Origin: Sediminispirochaeta sp964394395
Lineage (GTDB): Bacteria; Spirochaetota; Spirochaetia; DSM-16054; Sediminispirochaetaceae
Direction: 5' to 3'
DNA: 24,837 nucleotides
NCBI GenBank assembly: GCA_964394395.1
Contig: CAYMWV010000030.1
Coordinates: 1 to 24,837 of the forward strand
Positions 16,661 through 24,510 of the stretch are shown one piece after another; position 1 is the first letter of the stretch, and each line of letters begins with the position of its first letter. The position numbers and the translations under genes were made by a program. Under the pieces are notes generated by a model, which saw only the letters and a program-made list of their open reading frames with translations, searched no databases and was not told where the DNA came from.

Positions 16661-16687
16661 TTTAAAGGCCGCCCGGATCGGGCGGCC
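16661..16687 (-). terminator. Terminator hairpin of the sugar/URO-D operon
   Basis: A perfect 9-bp GC-rich stem, GGCCGCCCG (16667-16675) with CGGGCGGCC (16679-16687), has a 3-base loop. On the minus strand it comes 21 bp after the binding-protein stop and is followed by TTTAAAAG. The T-run is short, so termination may be incomplete, but stem strength and position fit a Rho-independent terminator. Confidence 0.7.
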
Positions 16688-16708
16688 CGTAAAACAGTAT
16701 TGGCTATC

Positions 16709-17923
16709 CTACCACTGGGGGGGATAGAATGTTTCTACATCAGAAGCGGTAATAATGTGCTGGGGCAGGTCCCTTCTGTTGGGGATCTCAAGCCCGTTGA
16801 ACCAGTCAGCGGCGGTCTGAACAGCCAAGGCACCATCACCTTCTGCAGTCTGGTAGGTGATTGCAAAAAGCCAGCCGTCCTGGATCATATCCATACCAAC
16901 CTTGGAGTTTCCGGCAGCTACCACAACCACATCATCCCTGCCAGCCTTTTTAAGAGCTTCGATAATTCCCAGGGTCTGGGCTGAGTCATCTGCTGCAAAG
17001 ATACCGTCAAGGTCATCACCAAACCGGGTGAGCCAGTCAGAAACCAGCTGCATGGTTTTGTCAGCTTCAAATCCCGGAGCCTGCTTATCCAGGGTCTTTA
17101 CTTCCGGTGCGTACTGGTCAAGCTCGGAGATGGGACCAAAGCAGCGGGCAAAGTAGGGAGATCCGCCGGGGGCGTGCTGCACATAGGCTACCCCAAGTTC
17201 GTCATCCCCGGGATTCCGTTTTCTCAGCTCGTCTGCAAAAACGTGGGAAAGTTTTCTCATCTGACCAAAATCGTCCGGACCGGTCCAGGTGATTGCGTAC
17301 TTCATCGCCTCTGCGGTGGGCAGGGTGTTAAAGAGGATCAAAGGCACACCGGCCTGATTGATCTTTCTGGCCTGCTGAGGTGCGGTCTTGGCATCCAGGG
17401 GAATGAGCAGCAGCATGTCGGGTCGTTCATTAATGGCCTGATCGATCATCTGGTTCTGCACAGCCAGGTCCCAGTTGGGTGAAAGGATCTTTAGATCCAT
17501 GTCGTAGGCATCGGCAACCTTCTGAGCTCCGTTGGTACAAGCGGTGGTCCAGGGATGATCACCATGAACAATCATGATCACCTTCTTGCCAATCGCTCCA
17601 TCTCCCGGAGATTCGGGGATATTGGTCTTCTCAACTTCCCATCCCGCATACTCCATGTCGTACCAGTGGAGCGGATCGGTCTCGGGCAGAGCTTCCGGAT
17701 CGGCAGGACGCTCGGGGATAGTGGGGGCGCCTTTAGCAATCTTCAACAGGGGTTGACCATCTGCAGCTTTTAAAACAGAAGTATCCACGTAGAGGGATTT
17801 CTGCAAATTGTCCTCAGAAACGGCTGCATCTCCGCCTGCATCCTGCTGGCCACCAGCAAACACCATTCCACTGACCAAGAGTGCCAGAACCAGGGTCGCA
17901 ACGATAAACATCGTTTTCTTCAT
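16709..17923 (-). CDS. Sugar ABC transporter substrate-binding protein (RbsB-type)
   Basis: 404 residues, with a strong AGGAGG before the ATG. An N-terminal signal peptide (MKKTMFIVATLVLALLVSGM) ends VFA-GGQQ, a signal peptidase I site with no lipobox cysteine, so the mature protein is periplasmic. The first 100 or so mature residues are a Pro/Asp-rich extension. The rest follows the periplasmic-binding-protein type 1 fold: GKKVIMIVHGDHPWTT, INERPDMLLLIPLDAKT, GVPLILFNT, DGIFAADDSAQTLGIIEALKKAG and a C-terminal ITYQTAEGDGALAVQTA. Such proteins capture pentoses, hexoses or deoxysugars for RbsC-type permeases. It is the last gene of the operon, 70 bp after the second permease, with a hairpin in the gap. 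The sugar is not determined by sequence; the mutarotase gene points towards a rhamnose-like compound. Confidence 0.9.
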   Translation of the reverse strand: MKKTMFIVATLVLALLVSGMVFAGGQQDAGGDAAVSEDNLQKSLYVDTSVLKAADGQPLLKIAKGAPTIPERPADPEALPETDPLHWYDMEYAGWEVEKTNIPESPGDGAIGKKVIMIVHGDHPWTTACTNGAQKVADAYDMDLKILSPNWDLAVQNQMIDQAINERPDMLLLIPLDAKTAPQQARKINQAGVPLILFNTLPTAEAMKYAITWTGPDDFGQMRKLSHVFADELRKRNPGDDELGVAYVQHAPGGSPYFARCFGPISELDQYAPEVKTLDKQAPGFEADKTMQLVSDWLTRFGDDLDGIFAADDSAQTLGIIEALKKAGRDDVVVVAAGNSKVGMDMIQDGWLFAITYQTAEGDGALAVQTAADWFNGLEIPNRRDLPQHIITASDVETFYPPQW

Positions 17924-17957
17924 CTTTTGCCTCCTTTGGCGATTTCAAATATCTCGA

Positions 17958-17975
17958 CCTCCGCACCTGCGGAGG
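17958..17975 (-). other. Intercistronic stem-loop before the binding-protein gene
   Basis: CCTCCGC (17958-17964) and GCGGAGG (17969-17975) form a perfect 7-bp stem with a 4-base loop, between the permease stop and the binding-protein start. No T-run follows on the transcribed strand, so it is not a standard terminator. Such hairpins can stabilise the transcript end or allow higher expression of the binding protein. Confidence 0.5.
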
Positions 17976-17993
17976 GTAACGAGCAAATTAGAG

Positions 17994-19016
17994 CTACTTC
18001 AGGGATAGAACTCCCTTTTCCAGTTCCTTCATCAGTTCAGGCCTCTGTCCCAGCAGCTTATCGTGCCTCCATTCTGCGTAGGATTCATAGAGGATCACCA
18101 GGGCCAGGATCAAGCCGGCTACAAAGATCTTCACTTCGTTTCCGAGGCCGAAAAGGATGATTCCGGTATAGAGGATCTCCAGGGTAAGGACGGCAATCAC
18201 CGACTGCAGGGCTCCCCCCTTTCCACCGGTCATGGCGGTTCCACCGATTATAACTGCAGAAATAACATACATAAGACTGTTTTCACCCAGTTTCAGGGTA
18301 GCGGCGCTTGCTTCCATGGCGAAAAGCACTCCACCAATGGCAGCCATGGTACTGGAGATGACAAAGCACCCGGTGAGATAGAGGTCCGTATTGATACCTG
18401 CCAGCCAGGCGGTATCCCTGTTTCCCCCAACCAGGAAGAAGTTTCGGCCCCACTGAGTCTTTTTTAGAAAAAGCTCAAAAGCTACCACCAGAATTATGGT
18501 CAGAACCACCCGGGGAGTCAGAAGGGGGAAAATCGTCTTCGAAAGAAAATCACTTACCGCAAAGGCGTCCGGGGTGGCCAGACTGATGGAATTACCTCCG
18601 GTAATGGTGTAGATGGCACCCTGCAAAATCGTCATGGTACCGATGGTTACAATAAAGGAGTGGATCTTCGCTTTTGATACCAAAAGCCCATTCACCAAGC
18701 CCACTGCAGTACCGGATAAAATAGCAATAGGAACACTCAAACCGTATCCCAGGGGCTCTTTCAGGATAAGCCCTATTACGCCGGCAAAAGTGGCCACCGT
18801 ACCAATCGAAAGATCGAGCTGGGCGCAGATAAGAACCAATGAAAAGCCGATTGCCAGAGTGGCATTCATCGCAACGGTCTTTGTTATGGTTGTAAGATTA
18901 AATACATTGAAGAACCGGGGAGCAAAAAAGGTCATAAAGAGAAATACCAGAACAAAAAGAAGATAGATTCTATATTTGTTCCCCAGGGCCAGTAAGTTCG
19001 AAGTATCAGCTTTCAT
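17994..19016 (-). CDS. Sugar ABC transporter permease (RbsC-type), second permease
   Basis: 340 residues with about nine hydrophobic segments of the BPD_transp_2 family. Family marks include ATLAIGFSLVLICAQLDLSIGT after the second segment and VIIGGTAMTGGKGG, the cytoplasmic loop that contacts the ATPase, near residue 265. It forms the inner-membrane channel, probably as a heterodimer with the preceding permease. Its ATG overlaps the stop of that gene by one base (TGATG), so the two are translated in tandem. The C-terminal tail (WRHDKLLGQRPELMKELEKG) is cytoplasmic and charged. Paired non-identical permeases are common in rhamnose and autoinducer-2 type systems and less so for ribose. Confidence 0.92.
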   Translation of the reverse strand: MKADTSNLLALGNKYRIYLLFVLVFLFMTFFAPRFFNVFNLTTITKTVAMNATLAIGFSLVLICAQLDLSIGTVATFAGVIGLILKEPLGYGLSVPIAILSGTAVGLVNGLLVSKAKIHSFIVTIGTMTILQGAIYTITGGNSISLATPDAFAVSDFLSKTIFPLLTPRVVLTIILVVAFELFLKKTQWGRNFFLVGGNRDTAWLAGINTDLYLTGCFVISSTMAAIGGVLFAMEASAATLKLGENSLMYVISAVIIGGTAMTGGKGGALQSVIAVLTLEILYTGIILFGLGNEVKIFVAGLILALVILYESYAEWRHDKLLGQRPELMKELEKGVLSLK

Positions 19017-20050
19017 CAGGAATCATCCCTCCCCAGGCTTCGTAAAGATTTCGCATTTATTCCAACTACAGCAATAAAGATAGCTCCCCGGATCATATCC
19101 TGGGAAAAGGTTCCGACGCCCAGGAGGGTCATGATGTTGTTCATAAGGCCAATGACCAGGGCGCCGCCAAGTACTCCCACAATACTCCCCCTACCACCGC
19201 TTAAGGTCATACCCCCGATCACAACCGCCGTAACGGCCTTAAAATCGTAACCGGCGCCATTGTACCAGGCTCCTACCCGGGAAAGAGAGGTAATCGTCAG
19301 CCCCGCAACCGAAGCAGCAAAGGCAGAGAGCATGAATGCAGTTCCAATCACCCGCTCCACATTAATACCGGAGAACTTGGCTACCCGGCGGGCAGAGCCG
19401 GTCAGTTTCAGCTGTGCTCCAAAGGTGGTCCTTGTAAGAAGAAACTGCATGGCAATCACCATAATGAGAAGGAGAACCACCGGCATGCCGATTACTCCAA
19501 AAAAGCGATAGCGGTAGATATTGTCAAAGAGGGTAATTGTTAGCTGGTTATCGGTAATCATGTCGGGATAGATCTGCTTGTTCACCCAGACAAAGCGGAT
19601 AACTCCCATGGTGACGTAACTCATCGCCAGGGTCCAGATGATGGGATTGGCTTTAAACTTTCCAATTACAAAAGCGTTTATCAAGCCCACTACCATCCCA
19701 ATAAAAAGAGCAGCAATAATTGCTGGCAGAAATCCTATTCTCAGGAACTCCACACCCACAATCCCGGCTAATGCCATGGTTGTTGGAACTGAAAGGTCGG
19801 CGTAATGACCGGAATAGGTTACAAAGGCCATTCCGGAGGCGACAATTCCAAGCAAGGCTACCGCATCAACGATATTCACCATATTCTGGGGAGAAAGGAA
19901 GTTATTAATGATTCCAGTGGCTTGAAGGACAGAACCAAGAATCAGAAAAAGAGCTGCTACCGCATAGATACCGACAATATGAAAAAATTGCCCTACCCTG
20001 CTGGAACTTGTTGCCCGTATATCAGTTGTTACCATTGGCTTTCCATCCAT
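19016..20050 (-). CDS. Sugar ABC transporter permease (RbsC-type), first permease
   Basis: 344 residues from the ATG at 20050, which overlaps the ATPase stop in TGATG; a GTG one codon earlier (20053) is an alternative start, and GGGGAG serves either. About nine hydrophobic segments are present. VTYSGHYADLSVPTTMALAG matches the conserved region after the second segment, and VVIGGMTLSGGRGSIVGVLGGALVIGLMNN is the family's coupling loop and following helix. It pairs with the next permease to carry a sugar across the inner membrane, powered by the ATPase encoded just upstream. The two permeases are clearly different in sequence, so they are not a recent duplication. Confidence 0.92.
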   Translation of the reverse strand: MDGKPMVTTDIRATSSSRVGQFFHIVGIYAVAALFLILGSVLQATGIINNFLSPQNMVNIVDAVALLGIVASGMAFVTYSGHYADLSVPTTMALAGIVGVEFLRIGFLPAIIAALFIGMVVGLINAFVIGKFKANPIIWTLAMSYVTMGVIRFVWVNKQIYPDMITDNQLTITLFDNIYRYRFFGVIGMPVVLLLIMVIAMQFLLTRTTFGAQLKLTGSARRVAKFSGINVERVIGTAFMLSAFAASVAGLTITSLSRVGAWYNGAGYDFKAVTAVVIGGMTLSGGRGSIVGVLGGALVIGLMNNIMTLLGVGTFSQDMIRGAIFIAVVGINAKSLRSLGRDDS

Positions 20051-20748
20051 CACACACCACTCCCCTCACCATTGGCCGCCAATAAAAGCGACTCTTCGCT
20101 GCACATCTCTCTCTGCATCTCATCGATGAAGTGTCCTTTTCTCATAATCATCACCCGGTCTGAAAGGCTCACCAGCTCCGGCAGATCCGAGGAGATCAGG
20201 ATCACCGTATTCCCTATCTCTGCCAGCTTTTCAATTGTCTGGTGGATGATCATCTTCGCCCCGATATCAACCCCCCGGGTAGGCTCATCAAGGACCATCA
20301 CTTTAGGTTCCGTGGCCATCCATTTTGCCATCAGAACCTTCTGCTGGTTCCCCCCTGAAAGGTTGGTCAATGTTTTGGTCGGATCGTTGGGATAAATGGA
20401 GAGCTCTTCCATGAGAGCGTTCACCTTCTCCTTCCCCTCCTCTTTGTGGTAGATGAGTCCCCGGCTCAGTTTTGGAATGATAGCCGAAAGGATATTCTCA
20501 TCCACCGATAGCCGGAGGGCCAAACCCTCATATTTCCTATCTTCGGTGAGGTATCCGATCCCCCGCATCACCCGGCTGTTCATCCGTTCTGCCGGCAGCT
20601 CTTCTCCATCCAGATACATCTTCCCCCTGTCAGCGGGATCAATCCCGCAGAGCACCCGGGCCAGTTCGGACCTGCCTGACCCGGAGAGGCCGCAAACCCC
20701 CAGAATTTCGCCCTTCCGGGCTTGAAAAGATACATCAAAAGAAGCCAA
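20050..20748 (-). CDS. Sugar ABC transporter ATPase, C-terminal half (split by frameshift)
   Basis: The frame opens near a TTG at 20748 with no good ribosome binding site and continues the RbsA-type ATPase in the -2/+1 frame relative to the upstream half. It contains the second nucleotide-binding domain: GLSGSGRSEL (the usual degenerate Walker A of this half), LSGGNQQKV signature, VMVLDEPTRGVDIGAK Walker B and LISSDLPE, where the H-loop histidine is replaced, as is normal in this half. Joined to the N-terminal half by skipping one T at 20737-20740, the product is 501 residues, exactly the length of E. coli RbsA, and the junction reads HLSRFGFFDVSFQARKGE as in intact homologues. So this is one gene in two frames, through mutation, sequencing error or recoding. 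It overlaps the following permease by TGATG. Confidence 0.85.
   Translation of the reverse strand: MASFDVSFQARKGEILGVCGLSGSGRSELARVLCGIDPADRGKMYLDGEELPAERMNSRVMRGIGYLTEDRKYEGLALRLSVDENILSAIIPKLSRGLIYHKEEGKEKVNALMEELSIYPNDPTKTLTNLSGGNQQKVLMAKWMATEPKVMVLDEPTRGVDIGAKMIIHQTIEKLAEIGNTVILISSDLPELVSLSDRVMIMRKGHFIDEMQREMCSEESLLLAANGEGSGV
20735..20740 (-). other. UUU-UGA frameshift junction in the ATPase gene
   Basis: On the minus strand the N-terminal frame ends GGC TTC TTT TGA. A +1 slip of the Phe-tRNA on TTTT re-pairs perfectly, and the next codon is GAT, the exact continuation of the C-terminal half. This resembles the CUU-UGA recoding site of prfB, but no Shine-Dalgarno-like stimulator precedes it at the prfB distance. 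An extra T in a homopolymer is the simpler cause. Confidence 0.6.
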
Positions 20749-21556
20749 AGCGGCTTAAATGATCCACCTGAAAGGAGACATCCCCTATTTCATGTTCCGC
20801 CCGACTATAGAACTCTTTAACCGACCGGCCCACCATCATCTGCACTATCTCCTCCCGGGAGACCCCATCCATATTCCTGGTATCCACCTTCTTTCCGTCC
20901 CGCATAACGGTGACCCGGTCAGCTACCCGAAAAATCTCCGGCAGGTGGTGGGATATGTAAACAATGGCAAGACCGTTGCGCTTCAGGTTTCCAATGATCT
21001 CAAAGAGCCGCTCCACCTCTTCCTGACTCAGAGCGCTGGTGGGTTCGTCCATCACCAGAATACAGGGCATATTGCCCATAACTTTAGCGATTTCCACCAG
21101 CTGAGCCTCATGCTGACTGATATCTTCAATCAGAAGATCCGGATCCAGGGAAAGGCCGACCAATCCCAATAGACGCTGCGACTCTTTCCGCATCGCCCCT
21201 TTATCAATAAAGAGCCCCTTCCTGGGCATTCGTCCCGCCAGAAGGTTCTCAGCAATACTGATCGGTTTTGCCAGGCTCAGTTCCTGATAGATCATTCCAA
21301 TTCCATATTTCATGGCGATTGAGGGGCTGGAAAGCCGTACTTCTTTATCATTAATGAAGATTTGGCCGGTATAGTCATCAAAGGATCCTGCCAGCATCTT
21401 CATCAGGGTCGATTTTCCCGCTCCATTCTCGCCCACCAGGGCATGAACCTCACCGGCATAGACCTCAAAACTGACATCATCTACCGCAATGGTACCGGGG
21501 TAACGTTTTCCCACATGCTTCATCTCTAAAGCGAGACCAAGTTTCATTTCACTCAC
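20735..21556 (-). CDS. Sugar ABC transporter ATPase, N-terminal half (split by frameshift)
   Basis: 273 codons from a GTG at 21556, preceded 8 nt by AAGGAG; the resulting start VSEMKLGLALEMKHVGKRYPG aligns with RbsA starts. An ATG at 21622 in the same frame would add a charged 22-residue leader unusual for the family. The first nucleotide-binding domain is complete: Walker A GENGAGKST, Q-loop IYQELSLA, a divergent signature ISQHEAQLVEIAKVM, Walker B CILVMDEPTSALS and H-loop YISHHL. It then enters the linker (SFQVDHLSRFGFF) and stops at TGA 20737-20735, where the rest of the protein continues in the next frame. It powers uptake through the two downstream permeases. Alone it would lack the second domain; the two halves might still assemble if both are made. 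Confidence 0.85.
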   Translation of the reverse strand: MSEMKLGLALEMKHVGKRYPGTIAVDDVSFEVYAGEVHALVGENGAGKSTLMKMLAGSFDDYTGQIFINDKEVRLSSPSIAMKYGIGMIYQELSLAKPISIAENLLAGRMPRKGLFIDKGAMRKESQRLLGLVGLSLDPDLLIEDISQHEAQLVEIAKVMGNMPCILVMDEPTSALSQEEVERLFEIIGNLKRNGLAIVYISHHLPEIFRVADRVTVMRDGKKVDTRNMDGVSREEIVQMMVGRSVKEFYSRAEHEIGDVSFQVDHLSRFGFF

Positions 21557-21603
21557 CAGGATTGCTCCTTCTTTATCTTCTCTTTCTCTCTGCTCTGTTT
21601 CAT
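21553..21603 (-). CDS. Possible 16-residue leader peptide before the ATPase gene
   Basis: An ATG at 21603 is preceded 8 nt by GGAGGAAGG, the strongest ribosome binding site in this part of the operon. It opens a 16-codon frame, MKQSREKEKIKKEQSW. Its TGA overlaps the GTG start of the ATPase as GTGA, an arrangement that would couple translation. It may be a real coupling leader or a chance frame; there is no family match to lean on. Confidence 0.25.
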   Translation of the reverse strand: MKQSREKEKIKKEQSW

Positions 21604-21692
21604 GCTTATAACCTTCCTCCATACTATCCTTGCCATGAAAGGGTGAACAACAGGAAAAATTTGCAATTGTTCTGAAAAAATTACCACTTCCA

Positions 21693-22937
21693 TCACGCTC
21701 CGTTAAACTCTTTCACCGCATCAAACATGGCCAAAATATTTTCCGGTGGCACATCGGGAAGGATGTTATGAACAGTGTTGAAGATGAAGCCTCCCCCGGG
21801 GGCGAATACTTCCAAACGGTGCAGAACCTGATTTCGTACCTCTTTGGGAGTGCTGTTGTTCAGAACAGTGCGGGTATCAACTCCCCCGCCCCAGAAAGTG
21901 ATATCCTTTCCGTACTCATTTTTCAGATGATCCGGCTCCATCCCCCGGGCGTTAGTCTGCACCGGATTGAGAATATCGAAACCCGCTTCAACAAGATCAG
22001 GGATGAGGAGATCTATGGAACCGCAGGAGTGGAGGAAGATCTTCATATTTGAATGACTCTTTACATAATCGCAGAGCTTTTTGTGCCGGGGTTTGAAGAT
22101 GGAGCGGTAGATATCCGGATTCATGAAGGGCCCCTGGTCGGTCCCCAGATCGTCTCCGAAGCGAATAATGTCCGCCACATCTCCCACCGCATCACATACC
22201 AATTCAAGCATTCCCAGATGCTTCTCCATCAGGGCATCTAAAAGGGACTCCACCTTCCCGGGCTCCAGGAGGAGATCGGCCAGGAAGTTGTCAATTCGCC
22301 TCAAAAAGGTGCCCCACTCAAAGAGATTGCACCCCGCTACAATCATGATAGCTCGGTCGCTGCGTTCCCGGAGAGCTATAGTCCGCCTCCGAAGCTCCTG
22401 CCAGAAGTTGTCCATCTGAGCATTATCCCAGGGAGAATGGACCAGGGCGGACCAGAGAACCTTATCCATGGCATCACCCAGACCGCTCCAGTCAGCGGGC
22501 CACTGCTGGGAAAAGGGAAAGCAGGTTTCATCATAGAAAGCTGCTCCTTCGGGCATCCTGGCAATGACAGTACCGTCGGGATGCCGGGCGATGGAGGAGC
22601 CATCTTCCAGGTACTCCGGGCGGAACCACTTGGGATACCGGGCGTCAAGGTTTCCTGGAAGCTTAATGATGTACCAGTGGGAATCCTTCTCGTTAAACAT
22701 CCTGCCCGCATCGACCACATCAATTCCAAAGCGGTCCAGAAACCACTCTTCCGGCTGGGCCAGCTGCTGAACTACATCATAAATATCCGTATGACCATCC
22801 TTGATACCCAGATACTCCTTCAACCGGGCGTAGGCCACTGCCGATATTCCTGAGCTGGGATTGGAACCGACATCCACTGGAACCTTATCGGGCTGCCGGT
22901 GCTCTACCGCTGCAATTACACGCTCTCTGCTGGTCAT
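21693..22937 (-). CDS. URO-D/corrinoid methyltransferase superfamily protein (second paralogue)
   Basis: 414 residues; start MTSRERVIAAVEHRQPDKVPVD is typical of the MtaA/CmuA branch of the uroporphyrinogen decarboxylase superfamily, with GGAAGG about 6 nt upstream inside the preceding stop region. The HSCG motif places H303 and C305 as metal ligands, and TVHNILPDVPPENI gives H390 at the position where URO-D has GHGI and methyltransferases place a third ligand. The middle holds IIRFGDDLGTDQGPFMNPDIYRSIFKPRHKKL, a conserved stretch of this branch. Known methyltransferases of the superfamily move methyl groups from methanol, methylamines or methoxyaromatics to corrinoids or coenzyme M using zinc. 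True URO-D (hemE) is unlikely, because the N-terminal substrate motif is absent and the context is sugar transport. The gene follows its paralogue by 2 bp. Confidence 0.85.
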   Translation of the reverse strand: MTSRERVIAAVEHRQPDKVPVDVGSNPSSGISAVAYARLKEYLGIKDGHTDIYDVVQQLAQPEEWFLDRFGIDVVDAGRMFNEKDSHWYIIKLPGNLDARYPKWFRPEYLEDGSSIARHPDGTVIARMPEGAAFYDETCFPFSQQWPADWSGLGDAMDKVLWSALVHSPWDNAQMDNFWQELRRRTIALRERSDRAIMIVAGCNLFEWGTFLRRIDNFLADLLLEPGKVESLLDALMEKHLGMLELVCDAVGDVADIIRFGDDLGTDQGPFMNPDIYRSIFKPRHKKLCDYVKSHSNMKIFLHSCGSIDLLIPDLVEAGFDILNPVQTNARGMEPDHLKNEYGKDITFWGGGVDTRTVLNNSTPKEVRNQVLHRLEVFAPGGGFIFNTVHNILPDVPPENILAMFDAVKEFNGA

Positions 22938-22939
22938 CT

Positions 22940-24124
22940 CTATCCTTCCATCAATTCTGGATCGTTAAACTCCCCCAGATCCAGGGGGTAGGCGCCGTTC
23001 TCCCGCACCAGGTTGAGAACAAACTCATACCGTTCGGCGGAGACGTTGCTGGGCACCGAATGGTCGGATTGGACAATGTATCCCCCGCCCCGGGCAGCAT
23101 TCATCTTGCGAAGCACCTGGATCTTAAGCTGATCCAGAGGAACCTCAGCCCAATCCTGAGCGCTGATATTTCCGCAAAAGCCCATCTGGTGTCCCCAGGT
23201 TTTCCGCAGCTCCACCACATCCAGCCCCGATTTGGCCTCCAGGGGGTTGTAGGAGTCCAGGCCGATATCAATAAAATCCTGATATATCATGGAAGCGTTC
23301 CCGCAGCCGTGGTAGATCACCGGAATGCCCGCATCGTGGCACACCTTGATCTGTTCCTGCACGATAGGTTTGAAATAGGTCCTCCAGTAGTCGGGGGAGA
23401 ATAGCATACCGTTCCGGTAGGCCACATCGCCCCAGATCACCATCCCGTCGAGCAAACCGTCAGCAGCCTTTATCTGCGCCTTGGTAAGCTCAATGACAAA
23501 ATCACCCACCCGCTGGATAAACCGGCCAAGCTCTTCCGGGTACAGGCCGATCCAGAGGTAGGTATTCTCGCTTCCAATAATCCTCCAGAGCTGCTCATGG
23601 CCCTCACAAATGGAGCCATAGACAGGAAAATCCGGGTAGAGTCCCTTTACCCCGTCAATCCAGGGAGGAAGATTTCTGGTGATCACATCGCCAAGTCCGG
23701 CAATCTGGTTATCCCCTCCGGAAAAAAAGCGCCGATCGTCCCAGGGATCTTCAAAGCTGAAGGCTTCCATCTTCTCCAGGGTATCGGTCTCGAAGGATTC
23801 AAAGTAGGGCATCTGTAATCCGTACTTCTTCCGGATCACCGCCTCATAGCCGGTTTTCAGGATGATATCATCCTCATGCTCCTTGATAACCTCGAAATCT
23901 TTTATATGGGGATCCATATTGGGAACTGTGCAGATCCAATCCAGGTCGTAATAGGTATAGGGGCTGGCATCCGCTGGCAGATCAAGCTCCTTTCTCCATC
24001 TTTCCACAAAGGAGGACCAGAAAAAATCGCTTATAGGTACCTTGTCCGCCTCTTCATGCCGGAGGGTTTTGTTCATCCTGTCAAGTTTTGCCAGACAGTT
24101 GTCACTTCGTTTTATCTCACTCAT
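22940..24124 (-). CDS. URO-D/corrinoid methyltransferase superfamily protein (first paralogue)
   Basis: 394 residues; GAGG lies 6 nt before the ATG. Start DRMNKTLRHEEADKVPISDFFW is the superfamily opening. YHGCGNA gives H272 and C274 as probable metal ligands; QSDHSVPSNV supplies H355 in the place of the URO-D GHGI histidine, and C317 (GFCGNIS) is an extra cysteine nearby. VIWGDVAYRNGMLFSPDYWRTYFKPIVQEQIKVCHDAG is the conserved central block. It differs widely from the next gene, so the two probably have different substrates or form a heteromer. It follows the mutarotase-like gene by 34 bp. The reaction is unknown: methyl transfer from an O-methylated sugar is a reasonable idea from context, but no corrinoid protein is encoded in the window. 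Confidence 0.85.
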   Translation of the reverse strand: MSEIKRSDNCLAKLDRMNKTLRHEEADKVPISDFFWSSFVERWRKELDLPADASPYTYYDLDWICTVPNMDPHIKDFEVIKEHEDDIILKTGYEAVIRKKYGLQMPYFESFETDTLEKMEAFSFEDPWDDRRFFSGGDNQIAGLGDVITRNLPPWIDGVKGLYPDFPVYGSICEGHEQLWRIIGSENTYLWIGLYPEELGRFIQRVGDFVIELTKAQIKAADGLLDGMVIWGDVAYRNGMLFSPDYWRTYFKPIVQEQIKVCHDAGIPVIYHGCGNASMIYQDFIDIGLDSYNPLEAKSGLDVVELRKTWGHQMGFCGNISAQDWAEVPLDQLKIQVLRKMNAARGGGYIVQSDHSVPSNVSAERYEFVLNLVRENGAYPLDLGEFNDPELMEG

Positions 24125-24158
24125 CAGTATCCTCGCTTTTTCTCAATCGTGATGAAAG

Positions 24159-24482
24159 TTAATCGTGATGAAACACCTCTTCCATCTCGGCCCACCACTC
24201 CCCTTCTTCTCTGGTCTCCAGGGGCTCCTGCAGGGGCATCATGATATCCCACCACTTTTGGGTGAGGGGATCGTCGGCCATCTTCTTCATATCACCTTCA
24301 AAATCGCTTCCGTGATATTCAAAGTAGGAAAAGAGAAATCCATCTTTATGATAGATGGAATAGTTTCGGATATTGCACTCGGTAATCTTGGAAAGGATTC
24401 CCGGCCACGCTTCAGCGTGATATTTTTTGTAAACGTCAAGAACTCCCTCTTTGAGTTTGATCACCTGGCCATACCGTTTCAT
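24159..24482 (-). CDS. rhaM: L-rhamnose mutarotase family protein
   Basis: 107 residues, the normal length, with AAGGAGGAAG before the ATG. The RhaM pattern is clear: YKKYHAEAWPGIL (catalytic-type His at 22, as in E. coli RhaM), NYSIY at 40-44, and QKWWDIMMPLQ at 75-85 with the paired tryptophans. The enzyme interconverts alpha and beta anomers of L-rhamnose; relatives act on other 6-deoxysugars. It is the first gene of the operon, right behind the promoter. In rhizobial rhamnose operons a mutarotase (rhaU) likewise accompanies a binding protein, ATPase and two permeases. The sugar here could be rhamnose or a derivative, since no rhamnose isomerase, kinase or aldolase is nearby. Confidence 0.85.
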   Translation of the reverse strand: MKRYGQVIKLKEGVLDVYKKYHAEAWPGILSKITECNIRNYSIYHKDGFLFSYFEYHGSDFEGDMKKMADDPLTQKWWDIMMPLQEPLETREEGEWWAEMEEVFHHD

Positions 24483-24510
24483 ATCTTCTTCCTCCTTGGG
24501 GTGTGAATTT

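Noticed and set aside
21693..24124. Annotation of the two URO-D superfamily genes as hemE (heme synthesis)
   Set aside because: Neither shows the HemE N-terminal substrate motif, both have the HxCG metal motif of the methyltransferase branch, and no other heme genes are nearby.
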